Notes: generated from the sequence alone by a model not told the origin. A stretch of 64,000 bases of DNA from Streptomyces cathayae (GCF_029760955.1 NZ_CP121682.1:3782001-3846000), one strand, 5' to 3'; counted from the stretch's first letter, positions 1 through 8,335 are shown. A program made the numbers and translations.

Positions 1-78
1 CGGTACCCGTCGTCCACGACGGCCTGGGCGAGCTCACGCACGGCCGCCCCGAACTGCTCGTGACCGAGGGGTCCTCCC
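1..78 (-). CDS. Phosphoribosyltransferase-like protein, N-terminal fragment (cut by window edge)
   Basis: Reading the minus strand gives EQFGAAVRELAQAVVDDGY running off the window start. This resembles the N-terminus of the PRTase-domain protein that often lies just downstream of dcd in Streptomyces. No ATG, GTG or TTG occurs in this frame in the short stretch after the dcd stop, so the start is unresolved; an upstream start overlapping dcd or a sequence error are both possible. Only about 20 residues are visible, so the call rests on resemblance and gene order. Confidence 0.4.
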
Positions 79-108
79 GCCGCGGAGGGCTCTCCTGCCC
101 GCCCGTGC

Positions 109-684
109 CTACACCTGGGTGCGGTGGAAGTTGAGGAAGGCCCGCGAGGCCGTGGGCCCGCGCTGCCCCTGGTACCGGGAGCCGTACCGCTCACTGCCGT
201 ACGGGGCCTCGGCCGGCGAGCTGAGCCGGAACAGGCACAGCTGGCCGATCTTCATCCCGGGCCACAGCTTGATCGGCAGCGTCGCGAGGTTCGACAGCTC
301 CAGGGTCACGTGCCCGGAGAACCCAGGGTCGATGAACCCGGCGGTCGAGTGCGTGACCAGCCCGAGCCGCCCCAGCGAACTCTTCCCCTCCAGCCGCGAC
401 GCGAGATCGTCGGGCAGCGAGATGATCTCGTACGTACTGGCCAGCACGAACTCGCCCGGATGCAGGATGAACGGTTCGTCCCCCTCCGGCTCCACGAGCC
501 GGGTCAGCTCCGCCTGCTCGACGGACGGGTCGATATGCGGGTACCGGTGGTTCTCGAACACCCGGAAGAAGCGGTCGAGGCGCACGTCGACACTGGACGG
601 CTGCACCATGGATTCGTCGTAGGGATCGATCCGTACCCGCCCGGAATCGATCTCGGCCCGGATGTCCCTGTCTGAGAGAAGCAC
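109..684 (-). CDS. dcd: dCTP deaminase
   Basis: Cytosolic homotrimeric enzyme that deaminates dCTP to dUTP for dTTP synthesis. The 191-residue product has the usual family length if the GTG at 684 is used (N-terminus [13 protein letters not shown]); the longer open frame reaching 834 would add 50 residues the family lacks. Visible motifs are [10 protein letters not shown] (about 99-108) and the [14 protein letters not shown]...LELSN signature (112-132), which contains the catalytic Glu at about 129. Nothing looks degraded. It is a core gene lying outside the tRNA-anchored island. Confidence 0.95.
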   Translation of the reverse strand: MLLSDRDIRAEIDSGRVRIDPYDESMVQPSSVDVRLDRFFRVFENHRYPHIDPSVEQAELTRLVEPEGDEPFILHPGEFVLASTYEIISLPDDLASRLEGKSSLGRLGLVTHSTAGFIDPGFSGHVTLELSNLATLPIKLWPGMKIGQLCLFRLSSPAEAPYGSERYGSRYQGQRGPTASRAFLNFHRTQV

Positions 685-776
685 GCCCCGAGGATACGCA
701 AGGCGCGCGGACCGGCCACCATCGCCGTCCCACGCGCCCACGTCCTGTTGACCCTGCCGGTCCCCCGTGCCCTCGC

Positions 777-998
777 TTACCGCTTCTGGTACGCGACCGG
801 CACGACGCTGCGAAGCCGCGCACAGCGCGGACACCGCAAGAGCCGGCCGGGGCCGAGTCGCTCGGCCTGCTGCATCGGGAACGAGGCGGCGGCAAACACG
901 TGCCCATCGGCACAGCGGACGACGGTGCGCTCCATCAAGTCCAAGAGTCCCTTCCCCAAGAGCCGCGCCTGGCTTCCTGCCCTGGCGCCGAAAGGCAC
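777..998 (-). CDS. Small zinc-ribbon-like protein
   Basis: A 73-residue protein of a small conserved actinomycete family with no known function. Residues 23-60 carry a C-x2-H pair (C29, H32) and a C-x2-C knuckle (C56, C59), enough for one zinc site, followed by an Arg-rich tail. An internal ATG at 935 (MERTVVRC) would give a 52-residue form, and that is where family similarity begins as I remember it, so the start is uncertain. It is transcribed in the same direction as dcd, about 90 bp upstream of it. Confidence 0.7.
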   Translation of the reverse strand: MPFGARAGSQARLLGKGLLDLMERTVVRCADGHVFAAASFPMQQAERLGPGRLLRCPRCARLRSVVPVAYQKR

Positions 999-1212
999 AT
1001 TACGGGATCAAAGAGACGACCCTCCAGGCGGCACTCCGACCCCGCCCGGCCCTCACCACACCCCCACCGTACGCCCCAACTCCGGCCCCCCGTACCCACT
1101 TCCGCACCTCGAACGCCACCAGGCCCCCGGGACCTGAAACACCGGGGACCTGCCATGGGGTAGAGTGACCGAGCATCCGGTCACCGGTCGATTCCGGTGG
1201 TCTGGATCACGC

Positions 1213-1286
1213 GCGGGTGTAGTTTAATGGTAGAACATCAGCTTCCCAAGCTGAGAGCGCGAGTTCGATTCTCGTCACCCGCTCCA
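1213..1286 (+). tRNA. tRNA-Gly (anticodon CCC), integration target
   Basis: Complete cloverleaf: acceptor GCGGGTG (1213-1219) pairs with CACCCGC (1276-1282). The anticodon stem TCAGC/GCTGA encloses loop TTCCCAA, giving anticodon CCC, and the T-arm contains GTTCGATTC. Discriminator T1283 and an encoded CCA (1284-1286) follow. The 3' half from 1242 on is the sequence repeated as att-like scars further right, so this is the regenerated left end of a stack of integrations. Confidence 0.96.
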
Positions 1287-1291
1287 CGCAA

Positions 1292-1325
1292 AACCCCCAG
1301 GTCAGCGACCCGGGGGTTCTTTGTT
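1292..1325 (+). terminator. Intrinsic terminator after tRNA-Gly
   Basis: AACCCCC, GGTC, loop AGC, GACC, GGGGGTT form an interrupted hairpin (1292-1318) followed by CTTTGTTGT. The same arrangement recurs after the scar at 8.67 kb, and analogous hairpins with other outer stems follow the scars at 17.28, 20.67 and 24.54 kb. Elements therefore seem to carry tRNA 3' end and terminator together. Confidence 0.8.
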
Positions 1326-1365
1326 GTCCAGACCGGTGGGCAACTGCCGCACCACAACCGAACCA

Positions 1366-1500
1366 TTAGCCCGCCGACGGCTCCTCCTTATGGTGCGTAC
1401 GGTCGTCGTTGTGGTGCTTCGCACGTTCGGCCCGTACGAGGTCGTCGAGCCCGGCGGTGACCCTCACGGCCGGGCCTCGTACCAGTGGATCAGCGCCGCC
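1366..1500 (-). pseudogene. Tyrosine integrase, 3' stub next to tRNA-Gly
   Basis: The minus strand reads GLDDLVRAERAKHHNDDR... and ends EEPSAG followed by TAA (1366-1368). This matches the C-terminus of the integrase pseudogene at 8747 (GLDDLVRAGRAKRH...EPSAG). Upstream it degenerates: QAALIHWYEARP then an in-frame TGA, where the better copy has KAALIYRDSDEE. Catalytic residues are absent. Its place right of the tRNA, transcribed toward it, is the usual int position in elements integrated at a tRNA 3' end. Confidence 0.75.
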
Positions 1501-1545
1501 TGACCGGGGTCGTCCGGCGTCTCCGCCGACTCGACGGTGAGCGGC

Positions 1546-2439
1546 TCAGCGACCGGTCGTCCCGTCGGCCGTCATCCGGTGCCAGATCTCTTCCACCCGT
1601 TGCCGCAGAGTGGGGACCAGTTCCACGTTGTCTCCGCGTTCGGCACTCTGCAGGAGTTCGGTGATGACCACCAGCTCCGCGAAGCGTCCGCCCTCACTGT
1701 CGAGAACGGTGGAAAGTTCCCGGCGGACGCGCTCGGCGGTCTCCGGCATCGTGAGGCTGTAGGCGTGCAGGAGGGCTGCGTCGTAGCCGGCCGGGGCGGT
1801 GCCCCAGCCTTCCCAGTCCAGGATGCCGAGTTCGGGACCGGCGAGGTTGGCCCAGTGCAGGTCACCGTGTGCGGTGGACCATGCGGGAGGCGTCGTGGGG
1901 ACGGGCCCGCCGAGGAAGGCGAGGTACTTCGGCATGGCGCGGTCCAGGTATGCCTGGCGTACGGCCGTACGGTCGGTGCGGACCATCGGGAGACAGGCCA
2001 GGGCCGTGCGCAGATCGTTCCACCAGGCGGTCGTCAGGGAGGGCACTGCGGTGACGAGTGCGGGGGTGGGCGACACGGTTTCGCCAGCGACGTGGTCGTA
2101 CAGCTCTGCCTTGTACGCGTTTCCTCCCTCCTTCCACTGTCGTACGAGACGCAGACGAGGGCGTGGCACCTGTCGGGGCACCAGCCGTTCGGCGTCCTCC
2201 GGCCCTGTCCACAACTTGCCGCTCGCCTTGTCCACCGGGCTGTGGACGACACGCAGCCACCCTGGCCCGTGAGCCCCGGTGACGGGTCGGCCCAGCGTGC
2301 GTCCCCTCCACCCCCACGCCTCCTGCGGCCCTTCGTCGGACGGCCGTGTGCCAGGAACCGCCCCAAGGAGGCCGCACGCCACGGTATGGGCCCTCCGCAT
2401 GCGCGCGGCGACCTCGAGGTCGTCAGGTTCCGAGGACAT
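1546..2439 (-). CDS. APH/choline-kinase-fold phosphotransferase
   Basis: A 297-residue cytosolic protein with the protein-kinase-like aminoglycoside/choline phosphotransferase C-lobe. HGDLHWANL at 191-199 is the Brenner-type catalytic loop (D193, N198) and GILDWEGWG at 205-213 supplies the metal-binding Asp (D208). The N-lobe is divergent and I see no clean P-loop equivalent. It is the last gene of a four-gene operon; its start overlaps the end of the aldo/keto reductase gene by 17 bp, implying coupling. Substrate unknown: a small molecule, a sugar or the upstream peptide are all possible. Antibiotic resistance should not be assumed from the family name. Confidence 0.85.
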   Translation of the reverse strand: MSSEPDDLEVAARMRRAHTVACGLLGAVPGTRPSDEGPQEAWGWRGRTLGRPVTGAHGPGWLRVVHSPVDKASGKLWTGPEDAERLVPRQVPRPRLRLVRQWKEGGNAYKAELYDHVAGETVSPTPALVTAVPSLTTAWWNDLRTALACLPMVRTDRTAVRQAYLDRAMPKYLAFLGGPVPTTPPAWSTAHGDLHWANLAGPELGILDWEGWGTAPAGYDAALLHAYSLTMPETAERVRRELSTVLDSEGGRFAELVVITELLQSAERGDNVELVPTLRQRVEEIWHRMTADGTTGR

Positions 2440-3319
2440 CGATGACCTTTCTCAGGCGATCGGGCGACAAGGGCTCGCAGACCGCAGCCCCCAGGGCATC
2501 GGCCCAGTGTGCCGGTGTGCTCGACGACAGCAGGACACGCGACACCCCGGGGGCCGACAGGGCGACCAGGAGCGCGGCCTGCGCTGCGGATGCGGCAGGG
2601 GCGATGAAGCGCACCAGTTCCTCCGTCATCGCTCCGAGGAGTTCACCGCCTCCGAGCGGGGCCGACGCGAAGACGTCGAGCCCCGCTTCCCGTGCCTCCA
2701 CCAGTGCTCCGCACCCGGCGAGCGCGTCCGCCACCACGGCGAGTCGAATGAGTGAAACCGGGAACTGCACGGCTCGGAAGTGATGCTGTGGCCCGCCCAC
2801 GGTTTCCGCAAGTGCCGTGAGTTCCGGGATGGTGAACATGCCGCTCGACAGGCCCGCCCAGGTGGCGACGCCGTAGCCGCCGACCCTGCCGGCGTCCGCC
2901 ATGCTCTCCAGTTCCTCGAATGCCTCGGCCAGCGTCCGCGACAGATCGGCCCGGTCCGTCCGGCCGTGCTCCGGATTGTGGACGAAGACCAGGTCCGGGA
3001 CGCGACCGAGGCAGGCACGACTGCGGGCGAGCTGCCAGGCGATGCAGGGACGTGCCAGGCAGTGGCCTTGATCGCGGTCGTACAACGGCACCCCGGCGTT
3101 CCGAGCGGCCCGCCGGTCGGCGTCGGGCACGAAGCCGACCTTGGTCGAGACACGTACCTGTGGACACGCCTTGAGGACCAGCCGCAGAGATGCCTCGGCC
3201 GTACCGGACGCGTAGTTCGGCGCCGTGTCGATCCATGTCACCCCGGCGTCCACGGCCGCACCCACCGACTGCGACACGTCACGACACCGATACGTCCCGG
3301 CCGCCAGACGGGCGCTCAT
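2423..3319 (-). CDS. Aldo/keto reductase family protein
   Basis: NADP(H)-dependent AKR-fold oxidoreductase of 298 residues. The AKR tetrad is readable: D31 and Y36 in DTAPNYASG, K60 in VSTKVGF, H114 in LVFVHNPEH. The ATG at 3319 is chosen because it overlaps the stop of the upstream oxygenase as ATGA; the longer open frame to 3484 lies inside that gene. The C-terminal half contains the expected barrel strands (FASAPLGGG, GVSRVLLSSST). It may reduce or oxidise a carbonyl or alcohol made by the upstream oxygenase, but no substrate can be read from the sequence. Confidence 0.88.
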   Translation of the reverse strand: MSARLAAGTYRCRDVSQSVGAAVDAGVTWIDTAPNYASGTAEASLRLVLKACPQVRVSTKVGFVPDADRRAARNAGVPLYDRDQGHCLARPCIAWQLARSRACLGRVPDLVFVHNPEHGRTDRADLSRTLAEAFEELESMADAGRVGGYGVATWAGLSSGMFTIPELTALAETVGGPQHHFRAVQFPVSLIRLAVVADALAGCGALVEAREAGLDVFASAPLGGGELLGAMTEELVRFIAPAASAAQAALLVALSAPGVSRVLLSSSTPAHWADALGAAVCEPLSPDRLRKVIDVLGT

Positions 3320-4500
3320 CCGGCCCGTCCCACGGCCGCGACCTCGCCGTCCACCAGCTCGCTCACGAGGTGCGCCACCTGCCCGACGCGAAGTCCGGCC
3401 GCTCGGGCGAGTGTGTCCAGGCGGTGGTGGCCTCCGTCCAGAAGGAGGGACAGCACAGGTGCGGCCTGCGGGGAGAAGGCCCATTCCTCTCCCCCTGCCG
3501 TCAGCACCGGGTGGCCCTCCCCGTCGCTGTGCAGCCGGGCGCGAGCGGTTACCAGGTGTACGACGAGAGCGGGGTCGGGCGGTACGCCCTCGACGTACGG
3601 CAGTGAGGGCACCAGGCGGGCCCGGTCGGTGGCGTCCCGCATGCCGAGGAAGCGGTCGAGCAGCGTCCCGTCCTCGAACTCCTTCATGACGAGGTCGCCG
3701 AGGGACCGTACGAAGTACGCCTTCTCTTCCTCGGTCCCGAAGCGTGGCAGGTCGCTGCGCACGGTCGTTTCACGGCACAGGTTCTCGGAGAGCCACTGGA
3801 GAAGGTCGGCGCCGGTAGTCGTCTGCATGCCGCAGGTGAGGTGGAGGGAGTGGACGCCTTCGGAAGCGGCGACCGCGTGCCACCAACCGCGCGGCAGGTA
3901 CAGCATGTCTCCTGCTTGCAAGACCAGTTCGACGAGCGGCTCGTTCGGCGGCGGTTCGGGGACGTCCGTGTCACGGTGGAGCGGAGCTCGCCTCGTGGGG
4001 CCGTGGATGCGCCATCGTTTGGCGCCGTCGAGCTGGAGGACGAGCACATCGTGGTCGTCCCAGTGGACTCCGAAGCCTTCCTCGGGGGTCCAGGAGGCGT
4101 AAGCATTGACCTGGATGCCGGTACGCAGATGTCGTTCCAGTTCCTGGGCGAGGTGGCCGACGGCCGGGTGCAACTCGTCGATCGCGTCCAGGACGAGAGT
4201 GGCGCCCTCGGCAAGGTGGCGGTGCAGTTCGGCGGGCTTGAGCCGGTGCCACACGGTGCTGCGACGAGTGGTGACCGGCACCGAGTAGGCGTGTTGAGGC
4301 AACGCCTCGCCGCCCGCCGAGAGGCGCAGGCGGGGCGGTTCGAGCCGGTGGTGGGTGAGCAGGGCGTTCAGGTCGTCCCAGCCGAGCAGGCCGGCGAAGC
4401 GGCCCGGCTCACCGGGGAAGTGGCGGTAGGTGCGGCCGTACACCTGGGCGAGGAAGTCCTCGCCCAGGCGCGCGACCACCGCGGATACGTCGGTGGTCAT
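3316..4500 (-). CDS. JmjC/cupin-4 family 2-oxoglutarate, Fe(II) oxygenase
   Basis: A 394-residue cupin-4 (JmjC) protein of the ribosomal-oxygenase type (YcfD/RoxA, MINA53). The iron triad is visible as H146-x-D148 in VHWDDHD and H208 in LPRGWWHAV, with QLDGAKRWRI between them supplying the cofactor-side strand. A winged-helix-like C-terminal half (about 300-390) follows, as in ribosomal oxygenases. Family members hydroxylate Arg or His side chains in proteins. Its gene starts 15 bp after a 47-codon Arg-rich peptide gene and ends in an ATGA overlap with an AKR gene, so a peptide substrate encoded next door is plausible inference, not proof. Confidence 0.88.
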   Translation of the reverse strand: MTTDVSAVVARLGEDFLAQVYGRTYRHFPGEPGRFAGLLGWDDLNALLTHHRLEPPRLRLSAGGEALPQHAYSVPVTTRRSTVWHRLKPAELHRHLAEGATLVLDAIDELHPAVGHLAQELERHLRTGIQVNAYASWTPEEGFGVHWDDHDVLVLQLDGAKRWRIHGPTRRAPLHRDTDVPEPPPNEPLVELVLQAGDMLYLPRGWWHAVAASEGVHSLHLTCGMQTTTGADLLQWLSENLCRETTVRSDLPRFGTEEEKAYFVRSLGDLVMKEFEDGTLLDRFLGMRDATDRARLVPSLPYVEGVPPDPALVVHLVTARARLHSDGEGHPVLTAGGEEWAFSPQAAPVLSLLLDGGHHRLDTLARAAGLRVGQVAHLVSELVDGEVAAVGRAG

Positions 4501-4515
4501 CGGTTGCGGCCCTTC

Positions 4516-4659
4516 TCAGTCGTTGCCGTCGGAGCGGCCGGTGGAACCGCCGTCCGAGGGCTGTTCGGCCCGCGAACGGGCGGCGGCAATCCGGCGACGG
4601 GCGACCAGCAGGCCGTGGTCCTCCTGAGCACCGTTCGTGGTCACGTTCTGCTCGGGCAT
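4516..4659 (-). CDS. 47-residue Arg-rich peptide, candidate RiPP precursor
   Basis: Short gene with a strong GAAGGAGA ribosome site 6 nt before ATG 4659, followed after 15 bp by the JmjC oxygenase gene. The peptide starts MPEQNVTTNGAQEDHGLL, has an Arg/Ala helix-like middle (VARRRIAAARSRAEQ, about 19-33) and a Ser/Gly/Asp tail. It has no Cys. An open frame upstream to 4794 exists, but the ribosome site favours this start. Arg is the residue hydroxylated by YcfD-type oxygenases, so the middle block is the natural target. I recognise no named precursor family. Confidence 0.6.
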   Translation of the reverse strand: MPEQNVTTNGAQEDHGLLVARRRIAAARSRAEQPSDGGSTGRSDGND

Positions 4660-4811
4660 GGTTGTGTCTCCTTCGGTGTTGGCGGAAGCGAGCCGGTTGC
4701 CCGCTCCCTGGATGTGGCGTCTCCGGCTGCCCCACCAGACGGTGGAGTCCCAGTCGGAGGCGTCTGTAGCTGATGGAGGACACGCGCGTCCCAAATCAGC
4801 TGGTCAGGTGG

Positions 4812-5351
4812 TCAGGTGGCGGTGACATGCGCGCGGGAGCCGCTGAGCACGCCGCATCCCGGTTCGGCAACCGCCACCGGCCGCGGTGCGCCCTCGAACG
4901 AGGGATCGTTTACACATGCGGCGGGAGACGGACGGGAAGGCGAGGTTGAGCAGCCGCCGATCTCGAACCAGACCACTTTTCCGTCCGTGGTCGGCCGGGA
5001 GCCCCACGCCTGGGCAAGACCGTCGACCAACTGCAGTCCGCGCCCACTCTCCTCGTCCAGGTCGGCCGGCGCCCGCTGCGGGAGAAGGCCGCTTTCCGCA
5101 TCCTCGGCTTCCAGGCGCACACAAGTCCCGTTCCAGCTCACCGTGACCCGGCAGCCCTCCCCCGTGTGCACCACGGCGTTCGCGATCACCTCACCGGCCA
5201 GCAGCTCCAGCGTCTCGACTGCCTCCTCCGCAAGTAGCAAGTCCCAGTCACGGACGATCGCGACAACCCTGCAACGAGCGGAAGACACAGCGCCGGTGTC
5301 GGACGGGACATGGAGGGACGAGGACTTCGGGGCGAGTGTTCGGAACGTCAT
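4812..5351 (-). CDS. RsbW-like ATP-binding regulatory protein (HATPase_c_2)
   Basis: A 179-residue cytosolic protein of the serine-kinase/anti-sigma ATPase family. The N-box is E54-N58 (GEVIANAVVHTG), the G1 box EAEDAESGLL (81-90), and the G2-like SGRGLQLV (102-109). ATG 5351 is preceded at 10 nt by AGGAAGG; the frame to 5438 adds an unrelated N-terminus. Streptomyces carries dozens of these orphan regulators, usually next to XRE genes as here (divergent XRE-TPR gene at 5530). A role controlling the peptide operon 150 bp downstream is possible but unproven. Confidence 0.85.
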   Translation of the reverse strand: MTFRTLAPKSSSLHVPSDTGAVSSARCRVVAIVRDWDLLLAEEAVETLELLAGEVIANAVVHTGEGCRVTVSWNGTCVRLEAEDAESGLLPQRAPADLDEESGRGLQLVDGLAQAWGSRPTTDGKVVWFEIGGCSTSPSRPSPAACVNDPSFEGAPRPVAVAEPGCGVLSGSRAHVTAT

Positions 5352-5529
5352 GGAGGGCGAACCTTCCTGGCTGTGTGCGTCGGAGTTCCACACAACCGCC
5401 CCCGGCCGACAACGCCCAGAGCACAATGGACGCACCAATGCGGCATCCGTGCGTCACTCTCACGCCTCACCTGGGAAGCCGCGCAGTCGTACGTCCCTGG
5501 CAGGGCAGGCGAAACGGGGAGACAGCGTC

Positions 5530-6696
5530 ATGGCGCACCACCGCAACGGCCTCGCAGCACGCCGCCGGACCGTGGGCCTCACCCAGGAGGCTCTCGCCGA
5601 GCACATGCAGGTGGACCGCTCCACCATCACCCGCTGGGAATCAGGCCGCACCGCCCCACAACCCTGGATGCGCCCACGACTGGCCCGCCTTCTGCGCGTC
5701 GACGCCGAGGGCCTGAACGACCTGCTGACCGCACGGTTGCCAGGCCGCACGCAGGAACAAGAAGCTCTCGAATACGTGATGCTTCACCCGGGCCGCATCG
5801 ACCTGCCGGCCGTCGCCGCACTTCGCACGCGCTTCTACGACTGCGCCGCTCGCTACGACCGTGTGCCTTCGGCCGGCCTCATCGCAGAAGCAGCAGCACA
5901 GCTCAACCGCATCGACCAGCTTGCCGCCGGCTCCGCCCGCGGACGCGTCCAGAGGGAACTCCACGCTCTGCACGCCGATGCGTGCACTCTCATGGGGCAG
6001 TTGGTCTGGGACGCCTCCCAGCGCCGCGACCACACCACCGCGAAGACGTACTACGAGCAGAGCGCCGACCTCGCCCGCCACCTACGGGACACCACGCTCG
6101 AAGCCCACGCCTTACTGCGCACCTGCTACGTCGCGCTGTACGGCGCACACGACGCACAGGCCGGGCTCGCGCTCGCGGAGCAAGCAGCCGAAACCGCCGA
6201 GCGCACGAGTCCCGCCCTGACCGGACTGGCACTCCTGCACGTCGCCGAGGCACACGCCATACTGCGGTCGGCCTCGGACTGCGAACGCGCTCTCTCCAGC
6301 GCAGAACGTCAACTCGCCCATGCGGACGGCAGCGACGCCGCCGCCGACCTGGTATCACCCACCCAGTTCGGCCGCCTCGCAGGCTCCTGCTACCTCTCCC
6401 TCGGAGACCACCGACGGGCCGAAACCCTGCTGACCAGCACTGCGGAGAAGCTACGGGACAGGCGAAAGTCACGCGCGATCGTGCTGGGGAACCTTACGCT
6501 CGCCCGTATCCGTCAACACGATGTCGAGGCGGGGGTGGCCAGCCTCACCGAAGCCATCACCGAGCTGGAGACCACACGCGGAGGCGGAGGCATGAACATC
6601 GTCTTCGGAGCCGCTCGCGAACTGCGCCCCTGGCGCCAGGAACCCCTCGTCGCAGAGGTCCACGACAGACTGCTCGGCCTGATGACGGCAGCGTAG
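5530..6696 (+). CDS. XRE-family regulator with TPR-like C-terminal domain
   Basis: A 388-residue DNA-binding regulator. Residues 5-60 form a helix-turn-helix (GLTQEALAEHMQVDRSTITRW), and the rest is a helical tetratricopeptide-like array (repeated A-rich helices, about 120-385). ATG 5530 follows a GGGAGA site; the open frame extends far upstream antisense to the ATPase gene and is not real there. It diverges from the RsbW-like gene and runs 19 bp ahead of the MTHFS-like gene. Such regulators often sense a small signal with the TPR domain; none can be named here. Confidence 0.88.
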   Translation: MAHHRNGLAARRRTVGLTQEALAEHMQVDRSTITRWESGRTAPQPWMRPRLARLLRVDAEGLNDLLTARLPGRTQEQEALEYVMLHPGRIDLPAVAALRTRFYDCAARYDRVPSAGLIAEAAAQLNRIDQLAAGSARGRVQRELHALHADACTLMGQLVWDASQRRDHTTAKTYYEQSADLARHLRDTTLEAHALLRTCYVALYGAHDAQAGLALAEQAAETAERTSPALTGLALLHVAEAHAILRSASDCERALSSAERQLAHADGSDAAADLVSPTQFGRLAGSCYLSLGDHRRAETLLTSTAEKLRDRRKSRAIVLGNLTLARIRQHDVEAGVASLTEAITELETTRGGGGMNIVFGAARELRPWRQEPLVAEVHDRLLGLMTAA

Positions 6697-6715
6697 GAGA
6701 GAGAAGGAGACACCG

Positions 6716-7441
6716 GTGGCAGCCAACTCCCTGGACCACGCCAAGCAGGCGGTACGCACGCAGGTCTGGGACGCCCTGACCGCCGCGGACGCCGTCCACG
6801 ACCCTTCCGTCCACGGCCGCATCCCCCACTTCAAGGGTGCCGAGGAAGCCGCTGCCCGACTCGCGGGGCTTCCGGCCTGGCAGCGTGCGGGGGTCGTCAA
6901 GGCAGTACCGGACAAGGCCCAGCTTCCGGTCCGGGCACGGGCCCTGAAGGAGGGCAAAACCCTCTACATGGCGGTACCGAGGTTAGCCACCCCCAAGCCC
7001 TTCTACCTCCTGGACCCGGCCACCCTCACCGTCCCACCCGCCGAGGCCGCAGCAAGCCGCACCGCCGCCACGATCGCCCCCACCGTCGAGGTCGACGCCC
7101 TCCGACCACTGGACCTGATCGTCCTCGGCAGCGTCGCCGTCCACCGCGACGGCGCCCGCATCGGCAAAGGCGCCGGCTACTCCGACATCGAGTTCGCCCT
7201 GCTCACCGAGGCCGGCCTGGTGACGCCGGAGACCCTCGTCGTCACCACCGTCCACACCCTCCAGGTGACCGACACCCCGATCCCCACCACCGAGCACGAC
7301 GTCGGCGTCGACCTGATCGTGACCCCCGACGAAACCATCACCTGCCCGAACCCCCACCGCCCCTCAGGGATCGACTGGTCGGCCCTCACGGCAGAGAAGA
7401 TCGCTGCAATCCCGGCGCTCACGGCTCGACAGGGCACCTGA
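6716..7441 (+). CDS. 5-formyltetrahydrofolate cyclo-ligase-like protein
   Basis: A 241-residue MTHFS-fold protein. The family converts 5-formyl-THF to 5,10-methenyl-THF with ATP. Visible features are the basic substrate-side stretch ARALKEGKTLYM, DLIVLGSVAV, and the GKGAGYSDIEF loop, which matches the family Gly-rich GxGxGYYD motif apart from the second Tyr. Start GTG 6716 has GAAGGAGA upstream. Streptomyces has several such paralogues fused to regulators or nucleotidyltransferases, so folate metabolism is not assured; a specialised role beside the XRE regulator is possible. Confidence 0.82.
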   Translation: MAANSLDHAKQAVRTQVWDALTAADAVHDPSVHGRIPHFKGAEEAAARLAGLPAWQRAGVVKAVPDKAQLPVRARALKEGKTLYMAVPRLATPKPFYLLDPATLTVPPAEAAASRTAATIAPTVEVDALRPLDLIVLGSVAVHRDGARIGKGAGYSDIEFALLTEAGLVTPETLVVTTVHTLQVTDTPIPTTEHDVGVDLIVTPDETITCPNPHRPSGIDWSALTAEKIAAIPALTARQGT

Positions 7442-7924
7442 CGACCTGAGCGGATAGCGCCCGATCCCTGTGCCACAACCTCCCATCCAACGACTGAGTT
7501 ACAACCTTCTTCACGAGTTCAAGGCCCGCGCACGGCGCGGGCGCGCGCCGCCTTGTCGGCGGGGCCACCGCCCTGTCTTGGCCAGCGGCGGCCCCGCCCG
7601 GCGGCGCGCTACGTGCAAGCGGGCAAGGGCGGGACGTCATCCGCGGGCACAAGATGTGCCTCCGGCGGGGGATCGGCCGACACCGGGATGGAGGGGGCGC
7701 CGTACGCGGGTGCGGGTCCGTAGGGGTGTGCGCGGGGATCTCCCATCCCGTCCACCGTCGCCCCAGGCGAAGCCGAGCAGACGCGGCCCCTGGCGTCCAG
7801 GTCGTTCGTACAGTGGCGCGCTCCACCTGGACGCCAGGAACCACGCCCGCTCCACATGCGTGTGGGTCGACGGCGGACGGGATGGGAGCCGGGGAGAGTG
7901 GTGGGTGAGGAAGTGGGCGGCTAA
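7442..7924. other. Gene-poor stretch with a large inverted repeat
   Basis: No frame has a convincing start and family match. On the minus strand a proline-rich reading (DGMGDPRAHPYGPAPAYG..., about 7610-7760) has coding-like codon use and may be the tail of a lost gene. The main structure is the inverted repeat at 7740-7888, listed separately. Confidence 0.6.
7740..7888. repeat. Imperfect inverted repeat, about 63-bp arms, 22-nt spacer
   Basis: The inner 14 bp (7789-7802 and 7825-7838) are perfectly complementary. The outer ends also match: 7741-7760 pairs with about 7868-7887 with one mismatch in 20. Between them pairing is patchy, with one length difference. A transcript could fold into a roughly 150-nt hairpin. 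It may be an inverted duplication of a gene fragment, since the two arms give similar peptide readings (DGMG) on opposite strands. Confidence 0.75.
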
Positions 7925-8335
7925 TTAGTCGCGCTTGGGCCAGATCGGGCCCTGGTCGGTCCAGATGACGCCTTTGTTGCGGCACAGGCAGAAGGGGTGG
8001 CCGATCGGGTCGGTGTAGACCTGCCAGCCGTAGCCGTTGGGGCCGATGAAGTCCTGCCTTAGCGTCGCGCCGAGGTCGAGGACGCGGCGCTGCTCGGGCT
8101 CGATCTCGTCCACTTCGAAGTCGAGGTGGAACTGCTTGGGGTGCTCGCTGTCGGGCCACTGCGGAGCGCGGTAGTCGTCCACCCGGATGAATGCCAGCTC
8201 GATCTCGCCGAACTGGATGCCAGCCCAGTCCTCGGAGCTGCCTTCCTTGATCGGGCGGCCCGTCACCTCGGAGTAGAAAGCCGCCAGCTTCATCGTGTCC
8301 GGGCAGTCGATAATGAAATCGGTGAGTCGCAGCAT
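7925..8335 (-). CDS. VOC/glyoxalase-fold protein
   Basis: A 136-residue vicinal-oxygen-chelate protein with paired beta-alpha-beta-beta-beta units: MLRLTDFIIDCPDTMKLAAFY opens module one, and FHLDFEVDE plus YTDPIGHPFCL form module two. Candidate metal or polar ligands include H115 in GHPFC and E44 in IELAF. ATG 8335 has no alternative nearby. Many family members are antibiotic-binding or dioxygenase-like; nothing here fixes a substrate. It is the last cargo gene before the first att scar. Confidence 0.88.
   Translation of the reverse strand: MLRLTDFIIDCPDTMKLAAFYSEVTGRPIKEGSSEDWAGIQFGEIELAFIRVDDYRAPQWPDSEHPKQFHLDFEVDEIEPEQRRVLDLGATLRQDFIGPNGYGWQVYTDPIGHPFCLCRNKGVIWTDQGPIWPKRD

Noticed and set aside
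1546..2439. Aminoglycoside resistance gene
   Set aside because: The fold is APH-like, but it is the last gene of a peptide/oxygenase operon and has a divergent N-lobe. Resistance cannot be claimed.
5374..5400. TGTGTG...CACACA inverted repeat between the ATPase and XRE genes
   Set aside because: Half-sites are short and low in information; such pairs arise by chance, so no operator is called.
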